64,000 nt of DNA from Trichinella spiralis (GCA_000181795.3 CM012953.1:14954781-15018780), one strand, 5' to 3'; numbered from the stretch's first letter, positions 1-11,012 are shown. The notes: generated by a model from the letters alone, not told the origin. Translations and numbers: made by a program.

Positions 1-1188
1 CAGCAGCAGCTGTTGCAGCAACAGCATCAGCAGCAGCAAGATTGTTCGGATGATAATTTAAATGAACCGTTGTTCATGATTTTTCGCAATCTCTGTCTGA
101 CACCCGAAGATGATCCGTCGAGAAAGCCGTTGCTGCTGCTGTTGGCCAAGATGTACGAAAAGCAGCAACGTCTGGGTTATTTCTTTTTGTACTTTCTCCA
201 GTACAACGGTTCTACTATAAAAAGTAAAACCATGACTCCGTACAAGGATTTGGCGAAATTGGTCGGCAACAGTTTGGACGAGATGTTGGAGCAAGATTTG
301 AAAATGTGCGCCCGGGACGATTACCGCCTGTTTTTCCTGCTGTTGCCGCACGTCTACAAAGCTTGTCCTGAAGTGTCGCTGCGGTCGACGGAAATTATCC
401 ACCTCGTCGCCGCTTATTTCGACGGTGTCATATTGTACGATTTTTTGGTCCAAATGAACGAACTGGAGCTGCAACTGTTTCGCAAAGATACGTTCCCGTC
501 GGTGCTTCAGGCGAGCCTCGAATGGTCGACCATGGAGCAGATGTGCTTTTGGAATCTGGTCAGCGCCGACGGGGTTCCAATCGAGTGGATTCAGCATACG
601 ATACCGAAATTGGAATATCCCAAGCACGTCGAAGCGATGATCAACATCTGCTTGATGCTGGGCCAGCTGAAACGCGAGCCGGGCAAAGTGCTCGTGCGTC
701 AACTGCTTTCGTCCACTGAGCATCGGTTCGCGGTGAACGGCTTGAAAAAGCTGATGGTCGAATATGAAAATCGCACCGCCGACCTGGTCGCCCAGATCTT
801 GTGCAGCACGGTCGCCGATGCCGGCGCCAAGGCGAAACGTCACCAGCCCAAGGCCCCATCCCAGGAGCAAATTCTTGCCCATTTGGATCACTTCCGTTGC
901 AGTACGAGCAGTTGCGATTCGTTTTTCTCCAAAGAGCCGATCCAAGCCGCATTGAACACCGTCAGGGCGCGTTGTTCGCAAGCGTTGAGGGCCCAGTTCA
1001 GCGATTTGTTCAGCATATCCGAAATTTTGGACAGCGTTCGAGACGGTCGATCGTTGCGCCGGCGTTCTGTCCCCGCATCCAGGGCTAAAGTGAACGACAG
1101 CAGCGACGACGATGCTGGATCTTATGTTTCGGCCAAAAATGCGAAAAAGCGTGCAAAACAGTCGATTGTCTTTTCTGATAGTGAATGA
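1..1188 (+). CDS. INTS3: Integrator complex subunit 3, C-terminal part (partial)
   Basis: The reading frame is open from the window edge to a TGA at 1186-1188, so the N-terminal part lies outside. INTS3 is a scaffold of the nuclear Integrator complex, which cleaves snRNA and promoter-proximal transcripts. It is also the large subunit of the SOSS single-strand DNA repair complex. The match comes from a helical-repeat stretch: a DLKMC motif, then FRKDTFPSVLQASLEW and MCFWNL, then a conserved EQILAHLDHFR segment and an FSDLFSISE segment near the C terminus. The protein ends in a basic, serine/aspartate-rich tail (FSDSE), as animal INTS3 does. A glutamine-rich run (CAG/CAA repeats) sits at the window edge. 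No intron interrupts the 1.19 kb. The long overlapping minus-strand frame is a shadow. The family call is secure; the missing 5' part cannot be judged. Confidence 0.9.
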   Translation, partial: QQQLLQQQHQQQQDCSDDNLNEPLFMIFRNLCLTPEDDPSRKPLLLLLAKMYEKQQRLGYFFLYFLQYNGSTIKSKTMTPYKDLAKLVGNSLDEMLEQDLKMCARDDYRLFFLLLPHVYKACPEVSLRSTEIIHLVAAYFDGVILYDFLVQMNELELQLFRKDTFPSVLQASLEWSTMEQMCFWNLVSADGVPIEWIQHTIPKLEYPKHVEAMINICLMLGQLKREPGKVLVRQLLSSTEHRFAVNGLKKLMVEYENRTADLVAQILCSTVADAGAKAKRHQPKAPSQEQILAHLDHFRCSTSSCDSFFSKEPIQAALNTVRARCSQALRAQFSDLFSISEILDSVRDGRSLRRRSVPASRAKVNDSSDDDAGSYVSAKNAKKRAKQSIVFSDSE

Positions 1189-1920
1189 ATAATGGTGAAT
1201 TTCTTCTTTCACGTCTTCTCACCATTCTCTTCTTTTTTTTCTGCGCTTCTTATGCTTCTTAAATTCTCTTTTTATCTGTTCGTTTGAAATTTTGTTGTGG
1301 AAAGTTGAAAAGTAAGTTATATGAAAATGATTATTATATTAAATTCATAGAATATGTGTAAAAAGTTTATTCTACATGAAATAGTCTAGAAAAGAAAAAA
1401 AATGTCAAATGACATGACCATTTTCGAAAAAGTTGCAATTATTTGTTGAATTAATTCATTTATTGGAAAGCAATTCGATTGATATTGTTAACGATGCAGG
1501 CTGAGAAAATGTTAATGAAAAAAATGGATCTCCATTGACGATTTGATTTGTAATTTACCAATTGTATAAAAGCATCGGCAAAAGTTTTGCAAGTAGTATG
1601 TATGTATGATGTATGATCTATGATGATGTAGTTTTGATTCTACTGTAAACTGCTCAAAGTTTTGTACTGTAGACAATTTCACATTGAAAAATGTTCGAAT
1701 TGGTGATTTTGCAAAAAATTTCCATTTTTGGAATACTGTAAAAATGAGCTAAACAAAACTGTAATCGATCTTTTAAAGAGAAACAAAAATGCGCACTTTA
1801 AAGCTGGCGAACAAACAATTTTAAAGTAATTTGTTTAAAGTGAAAGTTATGCTGTTAGAAAATTGCAGTTTAATTGGGTATTCTGTTCATTTTTGAGCAC
1901 CTTGTTGTTTTCGGTGAAAA
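1189..1920. other. AT-rich intergenic stretch
   Basis: It lies between the INTS3 stop and the phosphatase start. It is AT-rich with pyrimidine and A runs, presumably the INTS3 3' UTR and the next gene's promoter. I see no gene, RNA or repeat family. Confidence 0.5.
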
Positions 1921-3219
1921 ATGTCTGGTAAAAGGCAATACGATGAAACAGTGTTCAGCAGAATCGAGCCGTCACCCAAATCGAAAAAAGAATCCAAAAA
2001 GGAAAGTGATATGACAAAAAGAGGCAAGCCGCAACAAGCTGGTGGAATTGATAAGAAAAAGCAGAATAAAGTTAGTGGAATACCACAGTTGGACAGATCG
2101 AAGATGGGAAAACCGAGAACAATGGGAATAGGTGAAGAAGCTGGAAGGGGAAAATCGTCTTTGCCATCGGTAAGTTCAATGAATATGAAAGCAAAATCGA
2201 AAAAACGATCCAAAAAGGGAAGGGCAACGAATCCTGATGCGGCATATGAAACGATGTACAGTGTAATTGATATGAATGTAACTCAACGAGTCAAAGGGAC
2301 TACAATGGCCGCAGGCCCAGTTAAAAAATCTGAACAGAGAAAACAGGCGCAACTGCTGGTCGAAGCGAGTAAAATTGTCGAAGAAACTTTAGAAGAATCA
2401 CCTACAACTGGGCGAATAATATTCTTAGCTCGTCATGGTGAACAAATGAATAATGTCTTTCCAAATTGGGTCCATGAAACATTTTCAAATTTTGGATTGT
2501 ACAAACCTACCGATTTGAACATGCCGTTGTCATTGGTTCCCCGCCAAAATGGACCCGTGGATTTTCTGGATGATCCACCTTTAACTGAAATGGGCTACGT
2601 TACTTCTCAAATGATCGGACGTGGAGCAAAATTGAGTAATGTTCATTTTGATGCAATTTATTGCAGCCCAGCTTTACGCTGCATTCACAGTGCGCATGGT
2701 ATTTTGAAAGCTTTTCCCAAATCAGAAATGCAAATTCGTATTGAACCGGGATTGTTTGAATACATGGGCATGAACAGGGATTCCAAGCTCAATTTTGTAT
2801 CTGGTGAAGAAATTAGCATTCAAGGTTATGAAATTGATTTGGAATACACTCCGATGATTACTGCTGAAACTATAAGTGAACAATATAGAAATGAAAATAT
2901 AGATGATTTTTATCAGCGAATATCTGATGTGATTGAATCAATTTTACAAGCACATGACAGCCCTCCATGTAACATTCTCATCATTGGTCATGCTCTTACA
3001 CTTGATGCTGGCAGTCGTTATCTGGCTCGTAAAAATGGAAATTTTCCTACTGAAGACCAAATTAATAATATGAATACATATTTTCCATACAGTGCTATTG
3101 TCGCAATGGAAGAGCTGGAGGATGAAGGAAAATGGCAACTGATGCAATCTGCTATGCCATCAATTTCTTCTATGGACTTTTCTAACCGCATTGATTTTAA
3201 CTTTTTCAATCGTGAATAG
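1921..3219 (+). CDS. Sts/UBASH3-type histidine phosphatase domain protein
   Basis: This is a single uninterrupted 432-codon frame in the phosphoglycerate-mutase (histidine phosphatase) superfamily. Residues 1-130 are lysine/serine-rich and probably disordered. The catalytic domain starts with RHGEQMNN (nucleophile His, about residue 173). It continues with NMPLSL, DDPPLTEMGY, YCSPALRCIHSAHGIL and the acid-bearing EPGLFEYMG. The second catalytic histidine is in IIGHALTLD. The DMNMPL/DPPLTE/SPALRC/EPGLFE order is that of the Sts-1/UBASH3 and ecdysteroid-phosphatase branch, not glycolytic PGAM. No UBA or SH3 domain is visible. UBASH3 relatives dephosphorylate protein phosphotyrosine, but the substrate here is unknown. 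Being intronless among intron-rich neighbours, it may be an old retrocopy or simply an intron-poor gene. The start is the first ATG, preceded by GTGAAAA. Confidence 0.85.
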   Translation: MSGKRQYDETVFSRIEPSPKSKKESKKESDMTKRGKPQQAGGIDKKKQNKVSGIPQLDRSKMGKPRTMGIGEEAGRGKSSLPSVSSMNMKAKSKKRSKKGRATNPDAAYETMYSVIDMNVTQRVKGTTMAAGPVKKSEQRKQAQLLVEASKIVEETLEESPTTGRIIFLARHGEQMNNVFPNWVHETFSNFGLYKPTDLNMPLSLVPRQNGPVDFLDDPPLTEMGYVTSQMIGRGAKLSNVHFDAIYCSPALRCIHSAHGILKAFPKSEMQIRIEPGLFEYMGMNRDSKLNFVSGEEISIQGYEIDLEYTPMITAETISEQYRNENIDDFYQRISDVIESILQAHDSPPCNILIIGHALTLDAGSRYLARKNGNFPTEDQINNMNTYFPYSAIVAMEELEDEGKWQLMQSAMPSISSMDFSNRIDFNFFNRE

Positions 3220-3997
3220 GCGCGTCGTTTTGTAAATTTACTCTTTTTAAAAAATTTTAACAATATCATTTTTCATTTTTGTCAAATTTTATTCAAGTAA
3301 CAATTTCAAATATATTTATATGAAAATAGATTAATATTTCATGGACAAAAATGTTCAACAAATAAGCCTAATGCGTACTACTATTATTTAGAGCATTATC
3401 GTGCACTTTTGGTCATATTATTTCTTATTATTAAATTTATTTAGTATTAAAATTATTTTTATCATTAGTAATTTGTTATGTCATGATTAAAATATTATAA
3501 TCTTGAGCGCTATTCACTGCGCTTATTTAACCCTTTTCAGTTCAATGTTCTTATTTGAGAGCAGAACAATTTTGGCACATCTATTTATTTTTTTCATTAG
3601 TGGCTGTAACACTCAATTCACATTGATATGTTCCGCTGAACGCGTTCTGTGGTTTGATGTATTCTACGTTCAGATATAATAGAACAGTGGGAAAACAGAC
3701 ATTGTGTAATGTTGCTATTTTTTAACATTTTGAGTTACTCTAACATTTTATTTATGAAATAATTAAGATGCATTATCATCAGCCGGGATCATAAAATTTT
3801 AGCATGAACAAAATTGGTATTGGTCTCTTTCTTAGCATGCTTGAACTGAATGTTGCTAGAATTTGAATGCACCCAACTCAGAATGTTGGACATTTCTGTG
3901 ATTAAAGCAATTTTGTACAGAAACTTTGATTTGCAATGCACTAAACTACTGACGGATATTTGTGAAGCATCTTACTAAAATTTGTTTTTAATTCATT
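3220..3997. other. AT-rich intergenic stretch
   Basis: It begins with the phosphatase 3' UTR and continues as AT-rich DNA up to the piggyBac relic. I see no coding or structural feature. Confidence 0.45.
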
Positions 3998-5260
3998 TTG
4001 ATAGTTATGGTTCCTTCGTCAGTTGCTATGGTTAATTCAGAAACAGAGTTAAAAGTGTCAGATATTGTAGCTAGTATACTTCGGTTCCACATTAGGTTTT
4101 TCATTTTGCTAGGTTCGCTGACTGAGAACGGTCATATATATTGCAGAGATTTTTTAACACTGGAAAATGCATTGCACTACATTTAGTCATTCCAATAAGA
4201 GCTACAAGCAGGTGTTTAAATCTGCCAGTTGAAGAAGCCAGCCATAATAAAGATAGAAATATGACAAATGAAGAGCGTACTGATAAAAATTCATTGGATT
4301 AAGTGATCCCCAAAGATGTATGCGGTGAAGTTGACACGTATGTTAGACACGAAAGCGCTGTTGACGATTTGAAAATCAGTACAGACGTACCTAATTGTCT
4401 CACTCAAATGTCACCACAACTGGTGTCCTTGCTTCCTATCCCATTATTCCATCTGTTTTTTCCTAAAGACAATTTGAGCATTTCACTTGAATGACAATGC
4501 AATATGCTTTGCAGAAAGGAAGAAGCATTGCTGCTACTACAGAGGACTTCATGCCGATTTTTGATCTCTTATTGTTGAGTGGATATCATACCGTCCTGAA
4601 TGAGAATTTATTTTGGAGCTCAGCTAAAGATGTACTCCATTTTCAGAGAAAGAGCTGAAGTTAACGGGTCGAAGCGCTTTCGACTTTAGATCTGGCGCTG
4701 AAAACAGAATTATTGCAGTCGGTTGGTTTGGCAACAGACGCCCTACCACTGTACGTCTACGCATCTTGGTGTCAAATCCAAATCTGAAAGGATGTCAGGC
4801 AGTGAAAAGTAATCGACGTTATCATACCAAACATTGTAAAAAATTACAACATAAATATGGGCGGTATAGACTTGGCAACATCCTCGTTGCTCTATTCCGT
4901 GTCGACCGTAAAAGTCAAAAATGGACTCATCGTATCCTTTTGCCAATAATTAGCAACGCCATTACAAATGCCTGGCAACTGTATAAGCATCACAGCAAAT
5001 TAGTACATTGAACAACCACAGCCACAATGGATCTTTTAACTTTTACTTGCCAAGTCAGCGAGTCCCTATGCCTTGTACATGAAACCATTACAACTACCAG
5101 AGGCTTTTCTCGTGAGCCTACTGCTAACTCAGCATTACCATCAACAAGTCGACTAAAAAGAAGACTAAAAGCGTATCATTCGACGTGGCAATGCATCAAA
5201 CTGACCACTGATCAGAAATCAATGAAACCTGACGAAGATGCTGACAATGTTCCAAATTAG
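3998..5260 (+). pseudogene. Decayed piggyBac-type (PGBD-like) transposase
   Basis: Short reading frames in shifting phases add up to the C-terminal half of a piggyBac DDE transposase. Around 4490-4640 is a stretch resembling the FLLFFD...SGYH segment. At 4700-4780 is VGWFGNRRPTTVRLRILVSN, which corresponds to the 'WxDNRxV...SN' segment. At 4835-4875, in a different frame, is NYNINMGGIDLAT (the MGG(V/I)DL signature). At 4880-5000 is the VALFRVD...KW...NAWQLYK block typical of PGBD2/3-like members. Several frameshifts and stops separate the blocks, so no functional protein can be made. The upstream frames at 3998-4186 and 4303-4494 probably belong to the same relic but carry no diagnostic motif. 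I did not delimit terminal inverted repeats or TTAA duplications. Confidence 0.7.
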
Positions 5261-6307
5261 CCACCTGTGTAGGCAAAAAATGTGAAGTTTATCTATGCTT
5301 AAGCAGCAACAGAAGCTGTTTCATTAAATTCCATAACTAATAATTTTTCATAGATATATAAACAAAAAAATCAAACGTTTAAACACACATTAAATTTGGT
5401 TCAAAAACCGTAGTTGCTGATCAGGCCGAGTGTATCATCTCTGATATAGCTCTGAAAATGGCAATAATATTAGCGCGGCTTCAGTTTCTTTTACCGTTTT
5501 CATATAGACATCAGATCATGTTAAAATTATAAAATTAAAAAAAATTGATCATCAGGAAAAAATGCCTCTCTGAAAGGGTGAAAGAACTGAAATTATGGAG
5601 ATCTTCTACTTTTGTTTTAGCATATTTTCCCATATGTAAAATTTTTTGTTTTTGCCAACATCATCTTATGGAGTTAAAAATTAAATTTAATCATTAATCA
5701 ATTATTTAATTAATTAGTAATGAAAAAATTATAATTAAAAAATTAAATTTTACAAATAAGCATTTTAAATCAATATTATCGATGTGAGCCACAATTTCTA
5801 CGGCTGCATTCAGCATTAAAACAAATAAAGCAATAATGAAAAAAACGCTGCTCAAAGTGAAAAAGTTGAACAAATGTCAGTAGCAATTCAAATTATTTTT
5901 TGCCTAGAAAATTTGCTCAGTAATAATTTAGATTTAGCATTTGCCTGCTGAATTTGTGCTTCATTTTTTATTTAATCTTGTTTTAAATTCTTTAAACTTG
6001 AAGAAACTGAACCGTTTTTCAAATTGATGGTGACTTTCAATAATATTAACATTTCAAAATATGCTTTTAAAAATGCCATTAATCAATTTAATTTGGTCTA
6101 CTGTTGTAAACTTTGTTTTTTACTTCCTAACAACAATACATTATATGATGTCAAATCAGTTAGTCAATTTATAATATTTAAAAATTATTTATTTATTAAA
6201 AGTTGAACCATAAGAAAATTAAATTCAAAAGTTCAAACGAATATTGATAAGTAGCAGTCAGTCAAGTATTCAATTTTTAAAATTATTATCCACGAATCCA
6301 CTCAAGT
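5261..6307. other. AT-rich intergenic stretch
   Basis: Very AT-rich, with TTAA-rich runs near 5690-5760. It may include the end of the piggyBac relic. I see no gene. Confidence 0.45.
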
Positions 6308-7429
6308 CTAAGAATTGCCGACGCATCTTCCTGCAATACAAACCGAAGCAGGTTTTTCATTTACACAATGTGAACCATCTCTTCTCTTCAGCAGCTTCCC
6401 TTCCTCAGTATAAAAACGGCAATAATCTTGAAGATATTCAGGCTTAATTGAAAGTGATTCATTAATAAAAGATTGCCATTCGTTTTTCATGCAGTTAGCG
6501 TAAACGTTCAAACTTATTTTGAAAGGAATTGCCATTTCACATATTTTGCTTTTGTGAGATGGAACAGGATTTTCACAAGTGAAAAGATGTAGTCTCACTG
6601 GCTTAGTATCTAGACAATCAACAGTGAATTTGTCATCATCCGGACCAATGTGTTTCACCACTTCATCTAAAAACGTTTCATTATATGTTGATCATTTTAA
6701 ACTTCCAACTTATTCATTTTTAAATAGTAAAAATTAATTTTTAACAGACAAGGTTAAGAAGAAATTAGTGCAATTTTTAAAATTAAATTAAAACTGTGAA
6801 TTATACTGATGAAACGTACCTATCGATGTATCAGATCCTCTGACCATCAGGCATGCATTTTCATTTTTTTCTATCAGTGCTGATTGTGTATGTTCTTTAC
6901 TCAAAAAATATTCTTTAACTCTAATATCGTCAGTTTCTACGCATTTTCCATTGTAACACCAGCCTGTCTCAGAGCAAGGTATTCCGTTCGGTGGTATCAA
7001 GAACAATTTTCGATTATAAGTTACCGCGTTCATATCTATATCAGTAAGATCAACCACCGTACTAAATCCCTCGCATACCATTAAAGTACAGTCAGTCACG
7101 TATTTTTCATACGATGTAAAGCAGTGACCATTTATACTTTGATTCAGGCATACTTCTACGATGTCAGGCAACTTCATTTCAGGTTCAAGAGAGTACGAAA
7201 CTGTGTTATCAGGGGGAACTGTTATCCATTGACTATCATGATTGTACATCTTGAACAGTCCAAAAGCAGTTATGGCACACAATATTGCTATGAAAATGAC
7301 GATGTACACTTTGTAAAAGAAAGTCGTTTGGTTTGCAGCTGCCAACTGGTTCACCTCTGGTTGAATACCCAGTGATGGTCTAATTGGTTGGAACAGTTCT
7401 TTTTTCCTCAAAATTGATTCCATTTCCAA
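6308..7429 (-). CDS. Cysteine-rich type II membrane protein, unrecognised family
   Basis: Two exons on the minus strand: 7429 down to about 6820, then about 6670 down to 6308. The intron boundaries are GTACGT and TTTTTAG, and phase 1 is preserved (...DTSI/DEVVKH). The protein has about 323 residues. It has a short cytoplasmic N terminus, one hydrophobic segment at residues about 38-60 (VYIVIFIAILCAITAFGLF) and no cleavable signal, so it looks like a type II membrane protein. The extracellular part holds two cysteine modules ending alike: GIPCSETGWCYNGKCVE and DGSHC...VCIAGRCVG. The 'xDGxPC...C..GKC' ending resembles the cysteine-rich tails of metzincins (ADAM/ADAMTS), but no HExxH protease motif is present. 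Function unknown; a surface or host-facing role is only a guess. Confidence 0.7.
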
Positions 7430-8360
7430 CAGACTTTCTAAAAGTGTTCAAATCATCATTCTCTTTTTCCTTATCAATTTTCAAAGAAATTCTGTTTCAA
7501 CAAAGTATATTAGCTGAGCTTTAATTATAAATAGTTTAAGCTAAAAATATTAATTTTATAATGAAACTAGCACATATAAATCAATCAAGATCTTAAAAAG
7601 TTATTTTTCATTTATTATTCATTCAATTAAGTTAAAAGCTTACCAAATTTCGTATGCTTACCACTGCGAAAACTGTAGCTATACTATGCTGTATCCTAAG
7701 CAAATGGCATTTGTATTACTTTCGAAAGTTCATTAAAGTTACTTTAAAAGAAAAAATTGTACTTTAAAGTGTGTTTAAAATAATTAGTTGTTTAAATAAA
7801 TAACTTTTTCGTCAATTTATTTGCAAGCACAATATCTCTAAACGAAATTTTACCTGATTTGAAATATAATTTTATTAATTAAACGGTAAACGGATGGTGA
7901 GTGAGATGTTTTTTTTCATTTAATCTTCACAATTGCTGTTGCAAAATTTAGTAACAATATGCATAAATGCATTTGAAAATAATGATAAGCATAAGAAGAA
8001 AGAATAAATAAGATACAGTTAAAGACGTTAGTTTCCTTGATTGTAGTCATAGCTGACGTTTGCCCCTTTGGATAAATCTGCTTAAGTTAATTTATTATCT
8101 TATTTTTCTTTGCCTATTTTATACATTTATTCAAAATGTTCAGGATCACGTTTAATTTAATTTTACCTGCAAAAAGGTTTTGCACTGCACAAAATAGAAA
8201 CTGATTGCTGACAATCGCAATGCTTTCAATTTTGAAAAAACTCCATAAAAGTTATATACAGTATATAATTTTATAACATTTTCCAGAATCTGCATCTGCA
8301 TAAATTGACAAACAATATTCACGTGTTTTCTTTCCATCAAATGTATGCGATTTACATTTT
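7430..8360. other. AT-rich intergenic stretch
   Basis: It separates two minus-strand genes, so it contains the promoter of the membrane-protein gene and the 3' UTR of IFT54. I see no other feature. Confidence 0.45.
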
Positions 8361-9875
8361 TCATTCATTTATTTCAATAATTTGACGCAACTGTTCATCT
8401 GATTTGCATATGGCTATTCGCATTTCATGATTTTTTAATCGAAGTCTGGCAATTTCATTTTCAACACTGACAAGTTCCTTTTCCAATTCTACCTTGGCGA
8501 GATCTTCTCCATTGAGCATTGAAAAAAACACATTTTTGCTTTTGTTAACTTCTTTGCTGTAGAAGGTCCAATCGTTTGCTAGCTGTTGTATGTTTTCCAA
8601 AAGCAAGTCCAGAATCCTAGCCGCCGGTTGAGCACTTCTCGCGCAATTCTGTATCTGTTCCAACAAACTTGCTATTTCTTGCTTGAATGTTTCCATCTGA
8701 TTTGCATCTATCAGTAGAACATCCGGCTTTTTGTAAGTGTTGTAGGTTTCAATTTCATTTTCAAATTTCTGCTTCGTTTCTAAAATATTTCTCACTAGTT
8801 GGCCGCCATTTTCGAGAAATACTTCTTCTTCAACTTTGTCATCCGCATTGTCAGCAATAGCCCACAAATTTTCAACATCGGCCTGTGATTTATCAGGTGA
8901 ATTAAAATCCGCAGCTTCTGAATTCAAATTCGGTTCGTATTTTTCCGCTGATGAAGGAGGTAACTTTGAAGCCAGTCGTGGTGGTGGTGCACGAGCTGTG
9001 CTCGGCCTGCTCATCAGAGCTCTGCTGGAAGGCCTTTCAACGTGCTCTGAATTCTGCATCTCTTCTTCTGCCGTTGTTTGTTCTTTTACAGGAGGAATTG
9101 CCACAGTATCATTTGCATCGTCTGACTTCAACTGTGAATTCTGATCTACCGAAATATTTTGCATATTTAATTTTTCTTCATTTTCAGGCGAAGCTAACAA
9201 TTTCATCTGACTTTCCCTTGATAATTTCCCCGCTGAAACATGATCTTCCTGGTATGCATCTGATTTTCTACGTTCGTGAATAGCTGCTTTCAACGCGGCG
9301 TCGTTTTCTTTATTACGAATTGTATTCTTGCTTTTCACTTTCGAACTTTGATTAACATTTTTCACATCTTTAACTGAACTTTTCGCTTTTGCTCCATCTT
9401 CCGGAAGAAGCTTACTTTTTCTCCTTTCAAATTTTTCATGCTGATTTTCTGCATTCCCAGCTTCTTTCGTCTGTACTGAACGTTGATTTGCCCTTCTGTC
9501 AACTTTTCTGCTTGAATATTCTGTAGCTGCTTCGGCCAAGGCTTGCAAAAGTTCATTGGTTCGATCCGATTCCAGTCCGGCTACAATTTTGTTCGGTTTT
9601 GCTTGGATCTTTCTACCAAGGCTTTTCTCCACAGCTGAGATGAGTTTGTTTAAAAATTGAATTTTAAATTCTTTGCTCACAGGTCCGGCTTTTTCTAATT
9701 CATCATCAGTAAACAAATCTCTCATGAAGCCCGTAGACCGCACAACGGCAGTAGTTATACAACGCAAATAAGAAAATGGTGGACGCATGAGCAGCTTCTC
9801 TGTCAACTGCGGCTTTTCCACCAACGGAGCGAGCATTTTGATTGTTCGATGAGTAAAATTATCTTGCTTTGCCAT
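8361..9875 (-). CDS. TRAF3IP1: Intraflagellar transport protein 54 (TRAF3-interacting protein 1)
   Basis: A single-exon frame of 504 codons when started at the ATG giving MAKQDNFTHRTIKMLAPLV. An upstream in-frame ATG would add 21 hydrophobic residues that are not part of the family. The N-terminal calponin-homology-like domain is diagnostic: KPQLTEKLLMRPPFSYLRCI, TGFMRDLFTDDELE and FLNKLISAVEKSLGR. A long charged, disordered middle follows (residues about 120-330). The C-terminal coiled coil (about 360-504) is the MIP-T3 segment that contacts IFT20 in other animals. IFT54 is an IFT-B subunit that links tubulin and kinesin-2 in cilia; the C. elegans counterpart is DYF-11. In nematodes cilia exist only on sensory neurons, so expression should be neuronal. 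It is divergently arranged with MCM10 across about 1.1 kb. Confidence 0.92.
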   Translation of the reverse strand: MAKQDNFTHRTIKMLAPLVEKPQLTEKLLMRPPFSYLRCITTAVVRSTGFMRDLFTDDELEKAGPVSKEFKIQFLNKLISAVEKSLGRKIQAKPNKIVAGLESDRTNELLQALAEAATEYSSRKVDRRANQRSVQTKEAGNAENQHEKFERRKSKLLPEDGAKAKSSVKDVKNVNQSSKVKSKNTIRNKENDAALKAAIHERRKSDAYQEDHVSAGKLSRESQMKLLASPENEEKLNMQNISVDQNSQLKSDDANDTVAIPPVKEQTTAEEEMQNSEHVERPSSRALMSRPSTARAPPPRLASKLPPSSAEKYEPNLNSEAADFNSPDKSQADVENLWAIADNADDKVEEEVFLENGGQLVRNILETKQKFENEIETYNTYKKPDVLLIDANQMETFKQEIASLLEQIQNCARSAQPAARILDLLLENIQQLANDWTFYSKEVNKSKNVFFSMLNGEDLAKVELEKELVSVENEIARLRLKNHEMRIAICKSDEQLRQIIEINE

Positions 9876-11012
9876 TATTGCCAACTTCAATGACCATAAA
9901 TCAGAACTATCAATAATAACAGCAATTATTATTATCATTTAAAGTTGGCTAAAATAGATTCAGAAAAAGAATTTTGTTTTAAAAAACATACCTGCAATAA
10001 AACAACTGGTAATAATTATATTGGAATTTTTTATTGCTGGTGTTCAGATTGAACGTTTACTTTGAAATATTTTTCATTTCCTACACATTTCGTGTATTTC
10101 TACACGAGCGACAAGACCGTTTCCATGACACATGGTGTAAACAAATTTACTTAAACATTTATTGATTATGACATTTTATTGAAAATTAAGTTTGATAGAA
10201 AAAGCAATATTGTAAGCTTATGCACTTAGCTCATTTCATCACAAATCCTTACTTTCGATTTATTCAGTTTTTTAGTGACTCTAAGCGAGCGTTTAACCTA
10301 TTTTTAGATTATATTGATTGAACTTTCAAACCGCCTACCTCTCGATTCTGCTTATTTTCAAATTTCTTTCTGTTTATATAGCAAAGCATTCATTTTTAAT
10401 AACCAAACAGATTTATACAAGGTAAAAAAACATTTCATCAAATCTAAGCAAACACTCTTTTCCTCAGCTTTACCTTCTCAACTTCACCAGTGAAATGATT
10501 TATGCTGTTTGCATTGCAAAAGCAAAAACAGTTTGCAGTTGTAGTGCTGGCTATTTGGCATGTTAATCTGCATTATTTATTTTATATTTATTGAGCTGTC
10601 ATAATTATGGTAAATTTAAATTATTTAATTTAATATATGCATATCGATGTAGAAGTTTGTGAGCGCATAACCAGTATCTACTAACATAACGTAATATAAC
10701 TAAATTCAAAAATAATAAAAATAGAACTATTTATATTTACAAAACAATTAAAAATAGTATTTTAAAGTTTATGAAAAAGCCAAGTTATTCAAAAGCAGTT
10801 TGCGTGAAACGGAAGTTCTCAATTACGCCTTTATTTTTAAATTTTTTAATGCAGGATATATAAAAAAATTGTTTAAAAACAATATTTTAATATTTTTATT
10901 TACTTTTTTATATTTTGGTTATTTCTGAAATCTTGTCGTTTCCTTATTTTTTAAACAATTACTTGCAAATCAATATACTTTTGTAGATTACAGTAGCGGG
11001 AAAATATATTTA
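9876..11012. other. Divergent promoter region between IFT54 and MCM10
   Basis: AT-rich DNA between two outward-facing genes. A possible 5' UTR intron of IFT54 can be read on the minus strand (GCAG then GTATG near 9990, ATTTTAG near 9950). An imperfect X-box-like palindrome lies near 10125. No protein-coding frame is convincing. Confidence 0.5.
10119..10132 (-). promoter_or_regulatory. Imperfect X-box (RFX/DAF-19-like) site
   Basis: On the minus strand the sequence is TGTGTCATGGAAAC. The right half-site GGAAAC and the central AT fit the nematode X-box consensus RYYNYY-AT-RRNRAC, but the first two bases do not. It is about 245 bp upstream of the IFT54 start, at the far edge of the usual X-box spacing. 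Nematode IFT genes are normally controlled by RFX/DAF-19 through such sites. With two mismatches in AT-rich DNA this could be chance. Confidence 0.25.

Noticed and set aside
58-1212. Long minus-strand open frame (384 codons) over INTS3
   Set aside because: It is antisense to a clear INTS3 coding region. The translation is His/Gln/Arg-rich with no family resemblance; a codon-usage shadow.
9550-9575. tRNA T-loop-like word GGTTCGATCC
   Set aside because: It falls inside IFT54 coding sequence, with no acceptor stem or anticodon arm around it.
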